Below, one piece after another: positions 6,385-14,579 of a DNA stretch of 64,000 bases. Position numbers and translations under genes: made by a program. Each line of letters opens with the position of its first letter. The stretch's first letter is position 1. Source of the DNA: Paenibacillus camerounensis (GTDB lineage: Bacteria; Bacillota; Bacilli; Paenibacillales; Paenibacillaceae). The stretch lies in assembly GCF_000723885.1 (NCBI RefSeq), contig NZ_CCDG010000041.1, positions 62,001-126,000 on the forward strand, in the 5' to 3' direction. The notes under the pieces are model-generated. The model saw nothing but the letters and a program-made list of their open reading frames with translations, made no database searches and was not told the origin of the DNA.

Positions 6385-9300
6385 TTACATATGCAGATCA
6401 TGCTTCGCAGGCTCTCCGCCCTCCTTGACGCCGAACGGCCACCAGTTCGCCCGGCCGAACATGCGTACCATAACCGGGACAAAGAACGGCAGGAACACAA
6501 GTGCATAGAGCGCAAGCCCTGACAACACTACCGTCGCAATCTGCATCATCGAAAGTACTCCTGAAGGATACATTGAGGCAAAGGTTCCGCCCAGGATCAC
6601 CACCGCTGACAGGATGACAGTCCCCATGTTGCGCATGGCATGTAATATCGCTTCACGCACATCCCAGGTTTTGTTCTCATTGAAGCGGGCCATGAGGAAG
6701 ATGCTGTAATCGACACCAAGGGCAATCAGCATGACAAAGCTGAAGAATGGTGTTGTCCAGGTAATGCCGGAATAATCCAGCAGGTTAACGAAAATCACTT
6801 CCGTAATACCGAGTGCTGTTATATAGGTAACCAGCAAAGATCCGATCAGATACAGCGGCATAATTACCGAGCGAAGCAGCAGAACCAGTATGATGAATAT
6901 GCCGGCCAGCATCAGCACAACCGTCCGTGTGTAGTCTTCATTGGAGATAGTCTGCAGATCGCTGTAGGTGCTGGTGACACCGCTGATCGCCGTTTCGGCA
7001 TTTTCAAGCTTAGTCCCCTTCACAGCCCGTTCAACGGCTGCCTGAATATCAGGGATGCTGTCAATCGCTTCCGCGCTATACGGATTTCCGGCGAATACAA
7101 CATCCAGCGTCATCACCTTGCGGTCATCTGACAGGTAAGTATTGAATACCTGCTGCATGTCATCCGCTTCAATCGCTTCCGCCGGAACAAAGAAGCCGCT
7201 CAGCTCATCGTCACCGGCATCCCGGATCTGCTGCAAGTAACCCTGCGCCGAGCTTAGTCCGCTGGTGATCTGCTGCAGTCCTTCCGCACTGTCGCTAAGT
7301 CCCCCGGTCAGTTCACCAATCTGCCCGGTCAGCTGCCCGAAGCCGTCGGCAAGCTGCTGCTGTCCGCCCTGCAGCTGATCCAGTCCGCCGGTAATATCCG
7401 GAAGCTTACCGCTGATCTGTCCCTGGCCGTCAGCCGCCTGATTCAGCCCGTTCTGAAGCTGTCCGATACCGGCAACCAGCCGCTCCAGGCCTTGAGCCAG
7501 GGCAGTCTGGCCTGCTGCGGCTTTGGCATAGCCGTTGTTGGCTTCATTCAGCCCAGCTGCAGCCTCGCCAAGCTGGCCCGAGATCTGGCCAAGTCCTGCT
7601 GCAAGCTGAACAGCTCCAGAGCCGGTCTGGTTTACAGTACCTTTAACAGTCTGGTAATCCTGATCCTGTAACAGTTCAGGATGGCTGCTCTCGAGCCGGC
7701 TAAAGGAAGCATCCAGTCCGGTAAGCGCAGCCGCTACGCCATCCAGCTGTGCCTGCAGCCCGTCTAGTCCGCCGCCGAGTGCCGTCAGCCCGGCACCGAC
7801 CTGCTTATAGCCTGCAAGCAGCGCCATATTGGCATCAGCAAGCTGCTGTGCGCTGGCTGCCGCCTTAGACAGCCCGGCTTTAATCTCACCGGCTCCGGCA
7901 GCACCACTCCTGATTCCGTCCTCAACCTGAGCAAGACCCTCTCCCAATGCGGCGATACCCTCTTTAAGCGTTGTTGTGCCTTCAATGAGCTTCGCGCTGC
8001 CTGCCGCCGCTTCCTGAAGCTTAGGCCCGTTCGCGCTGAGCTGCTTGCTCGCTTCAGCAAGTCCGGACTGGATTTGGCTCAGACCGTTATTGCTCTGATT
8101 AAGTCCATCTGACAGTGTTGCCACCTGAACAGGAATCAGAAAATCATTGATACGCTCCCCGGTCGGCCGGGACATGCTGCGTACCGCTTTGACGCCGTCC
8201 ACCTTTTCCAGCTCCCGGCTGATTTGTTCAGCCAGCCCCATATATTCTGAGCTGTCCATCCGGTCATCATTTTTAATCACAATTTTACCCGGCATGGATT
8301 CGCCCGGACCAAAGCTTTCGGATATTATGTTGAAGCCTTTAACCGAGGCATAATCGGCACCTATCTCATCCATGCTATTGAAGGACAGCTTCCCGTCATA
8401 GGTGACCAGAAACGGCACAACGATAGCAGCCACAATTAACAGCGCCGCCCATGGCCTTTTCAGCGAAAACGAGCCTGCTGCCCCCCAGATCCGGCTCTCA
8501 CTGTGCTCCAGTCTGCCGCGTGACGGCCAGAACAGCTTTTGCCCCAATAGCGCCATAAAAAACGGAACTACTGTAACCAGCGCAAGCAGCATCACCGCAA
8601 TTCCTACAGCTACAGCCACCGCCGAGCGGTACAGCATAAATTTCGACAGGCCAATCGCTACGAATCCTACGAACACGGCAAGCCCGGAATAAAACACCGT
8701 TCCTCCAGCCTTGCGGTATGTAGAAATAATGGCACTTTTCGTATCTTCAGCAGATGCCAGCTCTTCCTTAAAACGGCTGATCAGCAGAATGCAATAATCC
8801 GTACCTATACCGAACATAACCGCCACCATAAAGATTTGCGTAAAGGTCGATAAGGGGAAATCAAACCGGTCCACCAGAAAGGATACCACCGACTGGGAGA
8901 CAACATAGCTTAGTCCCACGGTCAGCAGCGGCACAAGCGGCGCTACAAACGAACGGAACACGACGAACAGAATAAGCAGGATAAAAACTACAGTGATGTA
9001 CTCTGACTTTTTGAGTCCCGCTTCCGAGCTTGCAATCGTATCCTCGGTAATTAATCCTTCGCTGGTCAGATAATGATCTGCCGTCACATTCGCGAGCAGC
9101 TCATCCGCTTTATCCGGCAGCTCCTTGACCGCCTCATCCCCGCCTTTGACCGACAGGGCGACCATAACCGTCTTACCGTCCTTGGCAATCAGGGTGTCCG
9201 CAAGCTCTGCCTGTGAGAACGGTTCGGTTACTGAATCAAGCTTCAGGGCCTCCTTCTCCGCAATCAGCTTCTCTACACCTTGCTTAATGCTCTCCGTATC

Positions 9301-9546
9301 CGCGGCACTTACCCCGCCCGGCTTGTTGAACACCAGCGCCACCTGATGGAGCGTCTCTCCTCCCTTGGCAGCAGCAGCCTCCTTCATAATCTCTGCCGCC
9401 CGTGATGAGGTGTAACCGCCAGGGACCGAAATCTGCCCCTTTTCCCGGACAAGATCAGACATTGAAGGTGCTGTCATAAATAAAACAACCGCAGCAGCCA
9501 GCCAAAGGGCAATGATAGCCCATCTGGCTTTAAGAATGGTCTTCAT
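6385..9546 (-). CDS. MMPL/RND-family exporter (YdgH-like)
   Basis: 1053-residue polytopic transporter of the MMPL branch of the RND superfamily, proton-driven export of lipophilic compounds. It has the duplicated layout: an N-terminal membrane helix, an external domain to about residue 170, a membrane block with GIGTDYCILLISRF, a very long external segment, then a second membrane block with the matching ALGVDYSIFLMARFNE. Residues from about 470 to 780 are built of glycine/leucine-rich near-repeats (LAEGLQ.., GGLGQL.., GLDQLQGG) predicted to form a long helical stalk, as in YhgE-type proteins. The MarR gene overlaps its start by four bases (ATGA), matching the ydgG-ydgH arrangement of B. subtilis. 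The exported compound is unknown. Confidence 0.92.
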   Translation of the reverse strand: MKTILKARWAIIALWLAAAVVLFMTAPSMSDLVREKGQISVPGGYTSSRAAEIMKEAAAAKGGETLHQVALVFNKPGGVSAADTESIKQGVEKLIAEKEALKLDSVTEPFSQAELADTLIAKDGKTVMVALSVKGGDEAVKELPDKADELLANVTADHYLTSEGLITEDTIASSEAGLKKSEYITVVFILLILFVVFRSFVAPLVPLLTVGLSYVVSQSVVSFLVDRFDFPLSTFTQIFMVAVMFGIGTDYCILLISRFKEELASAEDTKSAIISTYRKAGGTVFYSGLAVFVGFVAIGLSKFMLYRSAVAVAVGIAVMLLALVTVVPFFMALLGQKLFWPSRGRLEHSESRIWGAAGSFSLKRPWAALLIVAAIVVPFLVTYDGKLSFNSMDEIGADYASVKGFNIISESFGPGESMPGKIVIKNDDRMDSSEYMGLAEQISRELEKVDGVKAVRSMSRPTGERINDFLIPVQVATLSDGLNQSNNGLSQIQSGLAEASKQLSANGPKLQEAAAGSAKLIEGTTTLKEGIAALGEGLAQVEDGIRSGAAGAGEIKAGLSKAAASAQQLADANMALLAGYKQVGAGLTALGGGLDGLQAQLDGVAAALTGLDASFSRLESSHPELLQDQDYQTVKGTVNQTGSGAVQLAAGLGQISGQLGEAAAGLNEANNGYAKAAAGQTALAQGLERLVAGIGQLQNGLNQAADGQGQISGKLPDITGGLDQLQGGQQQLADGFGQLTGQIGELTGGLSDSAEGLQQITSGLSSAQGYLQQIRDAGDDELSGFFVPAEAIEADDMQQVFNTYLSDDRKVMTLDVVFAGNPYSAEAIDSIPDIQAAVERAVKGTKLENAETAISGVTSTYSDLQTISNEDYTRTVVLMLAGIFIILVLLLRSVIMPLYLIGSLLVTYITALGITEVIFVNLLDYSGITWTTPFFSFVMLIALGVDYSIFLMARFNENKTWDVREAILHAMRNMGTVILSAVVILGGTFASMYPSGVLSMMQIATVVLSGLALYALVFLPFFVPVMVRMFGRANWWPFGVKEGGEPAKHDLHM

Positions 9547-9995
9547 TCGCTGTTCCCTCCTGTTTCCTGCATAATAAACGCCAGCTTCTCAAACAATGTA
9601 ATAAATTTCTCAATATCCTCTTCCTCGAAGTGGAACAAGTACGGGGAAATTACATCCTGCACCTGCTTCTCTGCGAGCTGATACACCTCTTCCCCCTGCT
9701 GCGTAAGGGATAAATACACCAGACGCCGGTCATTCTCATCACGGGTCCTTTCAATCATCCCCGCTTCATAAAGGCGGTTAATAATAGCGGTGATCGAGCT
9801 CTTACCAACACTTACAGCCTCAGCAAGATACGTGGCTGTACACAGCCTCTGGGCTTTAATCAGCCTCAGAATCAGAAACTGGTCGTTCGTCACTCCTTCA
9901 GGAATCCGCTCCTTGATCCGTGCACTGATCTGCCTGGTTACGATGAGGTAGGCATCCACATACCGGTTAATCCACTGCTGCGCCTCTTCATTCAA
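9543..9995 (-). CDS. MarR-family repressor (YdgG-like)
   Basis: Winged-helix MarR regulator, 150 residues from the TTG at 9995. I prefer this start because AAAGGAGG lies eight bases upstream; the longer frame from 10016 would place that ribosome site inside the coding region. The DNA-binding core is visible in LAEAVSVGKSSITAIINRLYEAGMIERTRDENDRRLVYLSLT, read here as recognition helix plus wing. It precedes the MMPL exporter with a four-base overlap, so the two form one operon, and a dyad (10023-10039) at the operon's own promoter is the probable operator. Ligand relief of repression is the family rule, not something shown here. Confidence 0.9.
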   Translation of the reverse strand: MNEEAQQWINRYVDAYLIVTRQISARIKERIPEGVTNDQFLILRLIKAQRLCTATYLAEAVSVGKSSITAIINRLYEAGMIERTRDENDRRLVYLSLTQQGEEVYQLAEKQVQDVISPYLFHFEEEDIEKFITLFEKLAFIMQETGGNSE

Positions 9996-10022
9996 CGTAT
10001 TAGCCTCCTTTTTCAAGATAAT

Positions 10023-10072
10023 AGTTCATGTATCGAACTGTTTTATAATGAAACTATATTCCCGGCTTACAA
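10023..10072 (-). promoter_or_regulatory. Promoter and MarR-type operator of the MarR-MMPL operon
   Basis: On the minus strand TTGTAA (10067-10072) and CATTAT (10045-10050) are separated by 16 bases. Just downstream lies AGTTC-N7-GAACT (10023-10039), a 17-bp dyad near the start site, well placed for autorepression. Confidence 0.6.
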
Positions 10073-10120
10073 AAAAGTCAACGGTATATTTCTAATGGCT
10101 AAGGAGCCTCTGTTACGAAG

Positions 10121-10155
10121 CAAAAAAAAGCTACCCGCTTAAAGCGGATAGCTTC
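10121..10155 (-). terminator. Terminator after GNAT gene
   Basis: 13-bp stem (AAGCTACCCGCTT at 10128-10140 with 10142-10154, one G-T pair), followed on the minus strand by a run of eight T. Confidence 0.9.
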
Positions 10156-10188
10156 AGAATCATAATAGGGGAAGCAGCAACGAACCCG

Positions 10189-10629
10189 TTACTCGTCCTC
10201 CTCTGTTTCTTCGACTTCGTACACACAGCGGTACATTTCGATGCCTGCCGGGTTCTCGCCGAGGCTGTACACCATGAAGCCCAGGGCACGGTAAAAGTCT
10301 GCAGCAACCTCGTCCTCGGTTTCTGCAAGCACATACCGGGGCTGCAGCTCAGCCAGCAGCTCCAGAATCATTCCCCGGGCATACCCTTTGCCTCTGTTCT
10401 CAGGCAGCACAGCGATGTGGCGGATCTCAAGCGAACCGTCCTCCGTTACCTCGAAGCCGGTAAGCCCAACGAGCAGCCCCTCCTCTTCCCAGCCGTACAG
10501 CTTCAGCCCCGGTAACTTCTTGTATTCAGCAGAAGCACGCCACAGGGCATCTGGTTCATCAATAACCGCATAACTCAGCAGTTCATCCACTTCAGGTGTT
10601 CCTACATGCTGCTTCAGATCTGTAAACAT
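10189..10629 (-). CDS. GNAT-family N-acetyltransferase
   Basis: 146-residue acetyl-CoA-dependent acyltransferase of the GNAT fold. The acetyl-CoA pyrophosphate loop is readable as IAVLPENRGKGYARGMI (Q/RxxGxG/A pattern RGKGYA), followed by the helix ILELLAEL and the late strand FYRALGFMVYSLG typical of the motif B region. The start ATG 10629 has CGGAGGA at a good distance. It is the last gene of a minus-strand run with the VanZ gene (17 bases apart) and rpiA, and is followed by a strong terminator. The acceptor substrate cannot be inferred. The C-terminal acidic tail (EVEETEEDE) is unusual but probably unstructured. Confidence 0.88.
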   Translation of the reverse strand: MFTDLKQHVGTPEVDELLSYAVIDEPDALWRASAEYKKLPGLKLYGWEEEGLLVGLTGFEVTEDGSLEIRHIAVLPENRGKGYARGMILELLAELQPRYVLAETEDEVAADFYRALGFMVYSLGENPAGIEMYRCVYEVEETEEDE

Positions 10630-10645
10630 AACACTTCCTCCGTTT

Positions 10646-11158
10646 TCATGTAAATCTGTAAAGGATAATCAAACCGGCCCACACACCGATGAGGTTCAGC
10701 AGCAGATCATCTACATCAAAGCTGCCCACGCGCAGCAGCATCTGCAGGGATTCGAGCAAAAGAATAGAGGGGACCGCCCACAGCGTAAGCGTAAATACAT
10801 TCCGGAGCCTGGCCTGCACTAGCGGAATCAATACACCAAATGGAATGAATACGATAATATTACCTGCCAGATTGATCAGCCTGCCCGTGAAAGGCACTCC
10901 GTTGTCCATGTCGAAGTACAGCTTAACTGTTCGCAGCGGCTCCAGGTTATATTGCATTGCCCCTTCTGTACGCACGGTCCGGCCGAATCCGAGAAACATC
11001 CAGTATAACACAGCAGCGCTATAAAAAAACAACAGTATCCCCGCTACAATCCGCAATCCCGGACGGAGCTGTGCCCTGCGGGAGGGTCCCCGGCCTGCCC
11101 GGCCCCTGCTTCGCTTATCAGCTATGGCTCTCACCTTCGATAATCTCAATGCTGCCAT
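10646..11158 (-). CDS. VanZ-family membrane protein
   Basis: 170-residue integral membrane protein of the VanZ-like family, named after a teicoplanin-resistance gene but mostly of unknown function. It shows four hydrophobic segments: IVAGILLFFYSAAVLYWMF, LAGNIIVFIPFGVLIPL, LTLWAVPSILLLESLQML and LLLNLIGVWAGLIILY. The family hallmark N-L-x-G-N-x2-x-FxPFG is visible as INLAGNIIVFIPFG, and a later DVDDLLLNLIG matches the conserved D-x-x-DxxxNxxG motif. The ATG at 11158 overlaps rpiA by 41 bases and lacks a clear ribosome site; a GTG at codon 9 is an alternative. The N-terminal 30 residues are very basic. Confidence 0.85.
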   Translation of the reverse strand: MAALRLSKVRAIADKRSRGRAGRGPSRRAQLRPGLRIVAGILLFFYSAAVLYWMFLGFGRTVRTEGAMQYNLEPLRTVKLYFDMDNGVPFTGRLINLAGNIIVFIPFGVLIPLVQARLRNVFTLTLWAVPSILLLESLQMLLRVGSFDVDDLLLNLIGVWAGLIILYRFT

Positions 11159-11804
11159 CCTGCTTGCCTATAATCGCCATACTTGCAATACCTATGAACA
11201 GTCCGTGATCTACCACACCTGAAATGCCCTGGAGCTGTTCTGCCAGCTCCGGCGCTGAAGTTATAGCTCCGAAATGGCAGTCAGCGATGTAATTTCCGTT
11301 GTCCGTCCGGTAGAGCTCATCTCCGCTGCGGCGCAGCTCCGGCTTGCAGCCCAGCTTACCAAGCTTAGCTACTGTCCATTCCCAGGCAAAGGGCACAATT
11401 TCAACCGGCAAAGGGAATTTGCCGAGCGTCGTTACAGCTTTGCTCTCATCAGCAACAACGATCATCCGCGTGCTGCCCGTTGCCACAATCTTCTCACGCA
11501 GCAATGCTCCGCCGCCGCCTTTGATCAGCTGCAGGCTTCCGTCCAGTTCGTCAGCACCGTCAATAGTCAGATCCAGGCTGTCAATATCGCCGAAGGCTGC
11601 CAGAGGAATACCGAGCTCACGCGCCTGATCCTCGGAAGCCTGCGAAGTGGCTACAGCAATGATGCTCAAGCCTTCCCGGACCCGCTCACCAAGCTTGCGT
11701 ATTGCCCAATAGGCGGTTGAGCCTGTGCCCAGACCCACCTTCATCCCGTCCTGTACGTATTCTACGGCTTTCTCCGCAGCCAGCTGCTTAACATTGACAC
11801 TCAT
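11118..11804 (-). CDS. rpiA: Ribose-5-phosphate isomerase A
   Basis: Interconverts ribose 5-phosphate and ribulose 5-phosphate in the non-oxidative pentose phosphate pathway, cytosolic. 228 residues, the usual length. Family motifs are intact: GLGTGSTAYWAI near residue 25, TIDGADELD with the catalytic Asp pair near residue 80, KGGGGALLREK with the catalytic Lys, and FPLPVEIVPFAW. The transaldolase gene at 13338 and rpe at 48250 complete pathway relatives in this window. Start ATG 11804. The 3' end overlaps the VanZ reading frame, implying translational coupling or a later VanZ start. Very confident. Confidence 0.96.
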   Translation of the reverse strand: MSVNVKQLAAEKAVEYVQDGMKVGLGTGSTAYWAIRKLGERVREGLSIIAVATSQASEDQARELGIPLAAFGDIDSLDLTIDGADELDGSLQLIKGGGGALLREKIVATGSTRMIVVADESKAVTTLGKFPLPVEIVPFAWEWTVAKLGKLGCKPELRRSGDELYRTDNGNYIADCHFGAITSAPELAEQLQGISGVVDHGLFIGIASMAIIGKQDGSIEIIEGESHS

Positions 11805-11876
11805 TTTTATACCCCCATGTTATCCGTTATAATGGTCTAACAACTACAAACTATATACTTTCCGGGAGGACTCACG

Positions 11877-12074
11877 ATGAGAACCGCAAATCAGATCCAA
11901 TCCAAAATCAATGAGCTGACGATCCAGCGCAGGTCCCTCGAGAGCCGGCTGGTTCCGCTGCCCAAGGACAGCCCCGAGCGTGCGGGCTTGAACGCCCAGC
12001 TGACCAGGCTTGAGGATATGATTCTGATGCTTGAATGGGTGCTGGACGCGCCAACCGGCAAATACCATGCATGA
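11877..12074 (+). CDS. Small helical protein, unknown function
   Basis: 65-residue protein read from ATG 11877 with GGGAGGA six bases upstream. It is predicted to be mostly helix with heptad-like spacing (IQSKINELTIQRRSLESRL, then LNAQLTRLEDMILMLEWVL), so a short coiled-coil hairpin or dimer is likely. No cysteine, no membrane segment. A TATAAT at 11828-11833 lies upstream but no good -35 is seen. It stands alone between rpiA and the macro-domain gene. I do not recognise the family. Confidence 0.8.
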   Translation: MRTANQIQSKINELTIQRRSLESRLVPLPKDSPERAGLNAQLTRLEDMILMLEWVLDAPTGKYHA

Positions 12075-12094
12075 ATACTGCAGTTCAGGCTGCA

Positions 12095-12655
12095 TCAGTC
12101 TGTAACATAAGTTCTGAGCAATTCCTCATAGAGCTGAGTATTATCCTGCTCGAAGCATATAAAAGCTATTAAATTCAGCGGCAGCTTGCCGGAATCCGTA
12201 CTCTGCACATAATCAACCACGGCAGCAAGAGCAGTCTGACAGGCCAGTCTTCTGGGAAAGCCGTAAACGCCGGTGCTGATATTCGGAAAAGCAATGCTGC
12301 GTGCTCCGCGGGCGCAGGCCAGCTCAAGGCTGCTGATGTAGCATTTGGCCAGTGTTGCCGCCTCCCCTGCACCTCCGCCTTTCCATATCGGCCCGACTGT
12401 ATGTATTATTCCCAGATTAGGCAGCCTGCCTGCAGTGGTAAGTGCAGCCTGCCCCGGCATTACCCCGCCTTGCTTCTGGCGGATAACTGCACACTCCGCT
12501 GCGATCTGAGGTCCGCCCGCACGGTGAATCGCCCCGTCCACCCCTCCGCCCCCGTAAAGACCGGAATTGGAGGCGTTTACGATAAGATCGCCTGCCCAGG
12601 CAGTAATATCTCCCGTATTTACCGAGATCACAACATCATTTATACGGATTTGCAT
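12095..12655 (-). CDS. Macro-domain protein, probable ADP-ribose-derivative hydrolase
   Basis: 186-residue stand-alone macro domain that binds ADP-ribose and in this class typically removes O-acetyl-ADP-ribose or mono-ADP-ribose. Motifs: NTGDITAWAGDLIVNASNS at the start, the glycine-rich loop YGGGGVDGAIHRAGG, and the phosphate loop IAFPNISTGVYGFP. Start chosen at ATG 12655 because AAGGAGG lies upstream at nine bases and the family begins close to this point; the longer frame to 12757 reads antiparallel into the preceding gene and is Arg-rich noise. It overlaps the 3' end of the upstream membrane-protein gene by 20 bases, so translational coupling is likely. Confidence 0.92.
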   Translation of the reverse strand: MQIRINDVVISVNTGDITAWAGDLIVNASNSGLYGGGGVDGAIHRAGGPQIAAECAVIRQKQGGVMPGQAALTTAGRLPNLGIIHTVGPIWKGGGAGEAATLAKCYISSLELACARGARSIAFPNISTGVYGFPRRLACQTALAAVVDYVQSTDSGKLPLNLIAFICFEQDNTQLYEELLRTYVTD

Positions 12656-13115
12656 ATCCGGCCTCCTCCTTCGCCGCAGCTTCCAGACTCGTAACCAGCT
12701 CTTTTTCACCTTTGCGGCCGGCCTTTCCGGGGAAAGAAGCATATCCGGACAGCACACCCTGAATAGAGGCGCCGCGGATACGGGTCACCATCCAGTGCAT
12801 GGCAGCATCCATAGTCATTTCTCCGGTGCCTGCCGGCACACGGCATAGAGCATAGGTTGTCCCGGTTTCTCCTTGATCAAGCTGCTCCCCGGGTGTTGAA
12901 AGCACAGTATACTGAAATAAAGGCACAGCCTCCGGCCTCTCCTCGTCCTCACGGAACTGCTCATGAAATACAGAATACATAAGTTTTCCGGCCGGGGCCG
13001 CAGCATCTTCAGCCTCCTGCTGCCTGATCAGCCTGCTGTTCTGGAAGGCTATCAGCGCTGCGGCAAGCAGCAGGAACAGGGCGGCGCCGGCAATTGCCGA
13101 GATCATCATGCTCAC
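12636..13115 (-). CDS. Membrane-anchored protein of unknown function
   Basis: About 159 residues. An N-terminal hydrophobic segment (ISAIAGAALFLLLAAALIAF) serves as uncleaved signal anchor, followed by a soluble domain of about 130 residues with no motif I recognise. The track-length start is a GTG at 13115; ATG codons three and four triplets later are also possible and lie better after GGTGAG. The soluble part contains RVPAGTGEMTMDAAMHWMV and ends EAGYANPYK. It is upstream of, and overlaps, the macro-domain gene, suggesting a two-gene unit. Function unknown. Confidence 0.75.
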   Translation of the reverse strand: MSMMISAIAGAALFLLLAAALIAFQNSRLIRQQEAEDAAAPAGKLMYSVFHEQFREDEERPEAVPLFQYTVLSTPGEQLDQGETGTTYALCRVPAGTGEMTMDAAMHWMVTRIRGASIQGVLSGYASFPGKAGRKGEKELVTSLEAAAKEEAGYANPYK

Positions 13116-13337
13116 CTGCCATTCGCATTCTTTTTACCAACAACGTTACTATATTATCACGGAGGAGGATGCCGGGGAATGGTTCTTAAGAGCAGATTGC
13201 GCAAAAAAGTGCGTCTTTCTTAAAAGTTACTTTGAAATATTCATATTAACAGTTGAATCTTCCGGCAGCATGATCCATAATGAGGTTGTACATGCTGTTT
13301 GTCAATTCATAAGAGATATCAAGGAGGAATAGCTTCA

Positions 13338-13991
13338 ATGAAATTTTTCTTGGATACCGGAAATATTGAAGAAATCAAACGGATTACCCGGCTCGGATTA
13401 GTGGACGGCGTGACGACCAACCCGTCGCTCATTGCCAAGGAAGGCAGATTGTTTAAGGAAGTCATTAAGGAAATCGTCGAGATTGTACCCGGACCCGTAA
13501 GTGCCGAAGTGATCGGACTGACGACGGATGAAATGCTGCGCGAGGCACTGGAAATCGCGGAATGGGCACCGAACGTTGTAATTAAGCTTCCTATGACCGA
13601 AGACGGTCTGGCTGCCTGCTACGAGCTGACCAAGCGCGGCATCAAAACCAATGTCACCCTGATCTTCTCTGCTGCACAAGGCCTGATGGCCGCCAAAGCC
13701 GGAGCTACTTATATCAGTCCTTTTGTAGGCCGCCTCGATGACATCGGAGTAGACGGTATGAAGCTGATTAAGGATCTTAAGACGATTCTTACCAATTACG
13801 GGCTGACCTCGGAGATTATTGCAGCCAGCATCCGCAATATCGCCCATGTGGAAGAAGCGGCGATTGCCGGTGCGCATATTGCGACCATTCCAGGCTCTCT
13901 TCTGCCGTCCCTGTGGAAGCATCCGTTGACAGACAACGGGATTGAACGTTTCCTTAAGGACTGGGAGACCGTTCCTCAGGAAGCAAAATAA
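13338..13991 (+). CDS. fsa: Transaldolase / fructose-6-phosphate aldolase family (TalC type)
   Basis: Class I aldolase of the small transaldolase subfamily, acting in the pentose phosphate pathway; whether it is a true transaldolase or a fructose-6-phosphate aldolase cannot be decided by reading. 217 residues, as for TalC/YwjH proteins. The Schiff-base Lys83 lies in NVVIKLPMT; DGVTTNPSLIAKEG (substrate loop) and SPFVGRLDDIG are intact. The start ATG 13338 follows AAGGAGG at ten bases, and matches the family N-terminus MKFFLDTGNIEEI; the longer frame from 13299 is not used. Monocistronic, with a terminator at 14011-14046. Confidence 0.94.
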   Translation: MKFFLDTGNIEEIKRITRLGLVDGVTTNPSLIAKEGRLFKEVIKEIVEIVPGPVSAEVIGLTTDEMLREALEIAEWAPNVVIKLPMTEDGLAACYELTKRGIKTNVTLIFSAAQGLMAAKAGATYISPFVGRLDDIGVDGMKLIKDLKTILTNYGLTSEIIAASIRNIAHVEEAAIAGAHIATIPGSLLPSLWKHPLTDNGIERFLKDWETVPQEAK

Positions 13992-14010
13992 CGGATTCCG
14001 CTTATAAATG

Positions 14011-14046
14011 AAGCACCTCACCTGTTGAAGGGAGGTGCTTTTTTGT
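14011..14046 (+). terminator. Terminator after transaldolase
   Basis: 9-bp stem AAGCACCTC (14011-14019) / GAGGTGCTT (14032-14040) followed by a T run. Confidence 0.9.
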
Positions 14047-14060
14047 TCCGTTTTCCGTTA

Positions 14061-14098
14061 TTGACATCATTACTTGTCATAATTATAATTGTCATAAC
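14061..14098 (+). promoter_or_regulatory. Near-consensus promoter with overlapping operator, MarR-MFS operon
   Basis: TTGACA (14061-14066), 17-base spacer, TATAAT (14084-14089). Across it lie TGACA-N8-TGTCA (14062-14079) and a direct repeat TTGTCATAA (14075 and 14090), 15 bases apart. A very strong promoter covered by a dyad suggests repression by the MarR protein encoded next. Confidence 0.75.
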
Positions 14099-14124
14099 AA
14101 CTAATTAAGAAAGGAAGATTCCAT

Positions 14125-14577
14125 ATGTCCGGCTCCTCCCCCCGCCAATTCCTCGGATTTCTGCTTGGTTCCACCTACCGGAGAATTTCAACCGCTTTTG
14201 CCCGTGCACTCAAGCCGTATGATATCACTCCTGAGCAATGGTCTGTTCTGCTCATGATTGTTGACCGCAGCGGGATTAACCAGAAGGAGGTTGCGTCAGC
14301 AGCAGCCAAAGACCAGCCGACAACCGCTAGAATTGTTGAACTGCTGCTCAAGAAGGGCTTTATTACGAAATCGCTGAACCAGAGTGACCGCCGTGCTTTC
14401 CTGCTGTATCCGACTGACCTGGGCAAGCAGCTTATTGAAGATACCGTTGCCCTTGAACGGCAGGTCATCAGTACAGCCGTAACCGGACTCTCGGATTCTG
14501 AGCTTGAAGTACTCCGCGGGATGCTGGAGCATATCTATCACAACACTGCAATTACACAACAGGAACAGGAGTCTTGA
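14125..14577 (+). CDS. MarR-family transcriptional regulator
   Basis: 150-residue winged-helix regulator. The pattern ITPEQWSVLLMIVDRSGINQ, then KDQPTTARIVELLLKKGFI (recognition helix) and NQSDRRAFLLYPTDLG (wing with the DRR signature) is diagnostic for MarR. It starts at ATG 14125 behind AAGGAAG. The stop overlaps the region of the downstream MFS start, so the two genes form an operon, and the operator-covered consensus promoter (14061-14098) suggests autoregulation. Inducer unknown; probable drug or phenolic sensor by analogy. Confidence 0.92.
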   Translation: MSGSSPRQFLGFLLGSTYRRISTAFARALKPYDITPEQWSVLLMIVDRSGINQKEVASAAAKDQPTTARIVELLLKKGFITKSLNQSDRRAFLLYPTDLGKQLIEDTVALERQVISTAVTGLSDSELEVLRGMLEHIYHNTAITQQEQES

Positions 14578-14579
14578 AC

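Noticed and set aside
9996..10016. Upstream TTG start of the MarR gene
   Set aside because: It would place the AAAGGAGG ribosome site inside the coding sequence; TTG 9995 has it at eight bases.
12656..12757. N-terminal extension of the macro-domain protein
   Set aside because: Arg-rich frame overlapping the preceding gene; the good ribosome site lies at ATG 12655.
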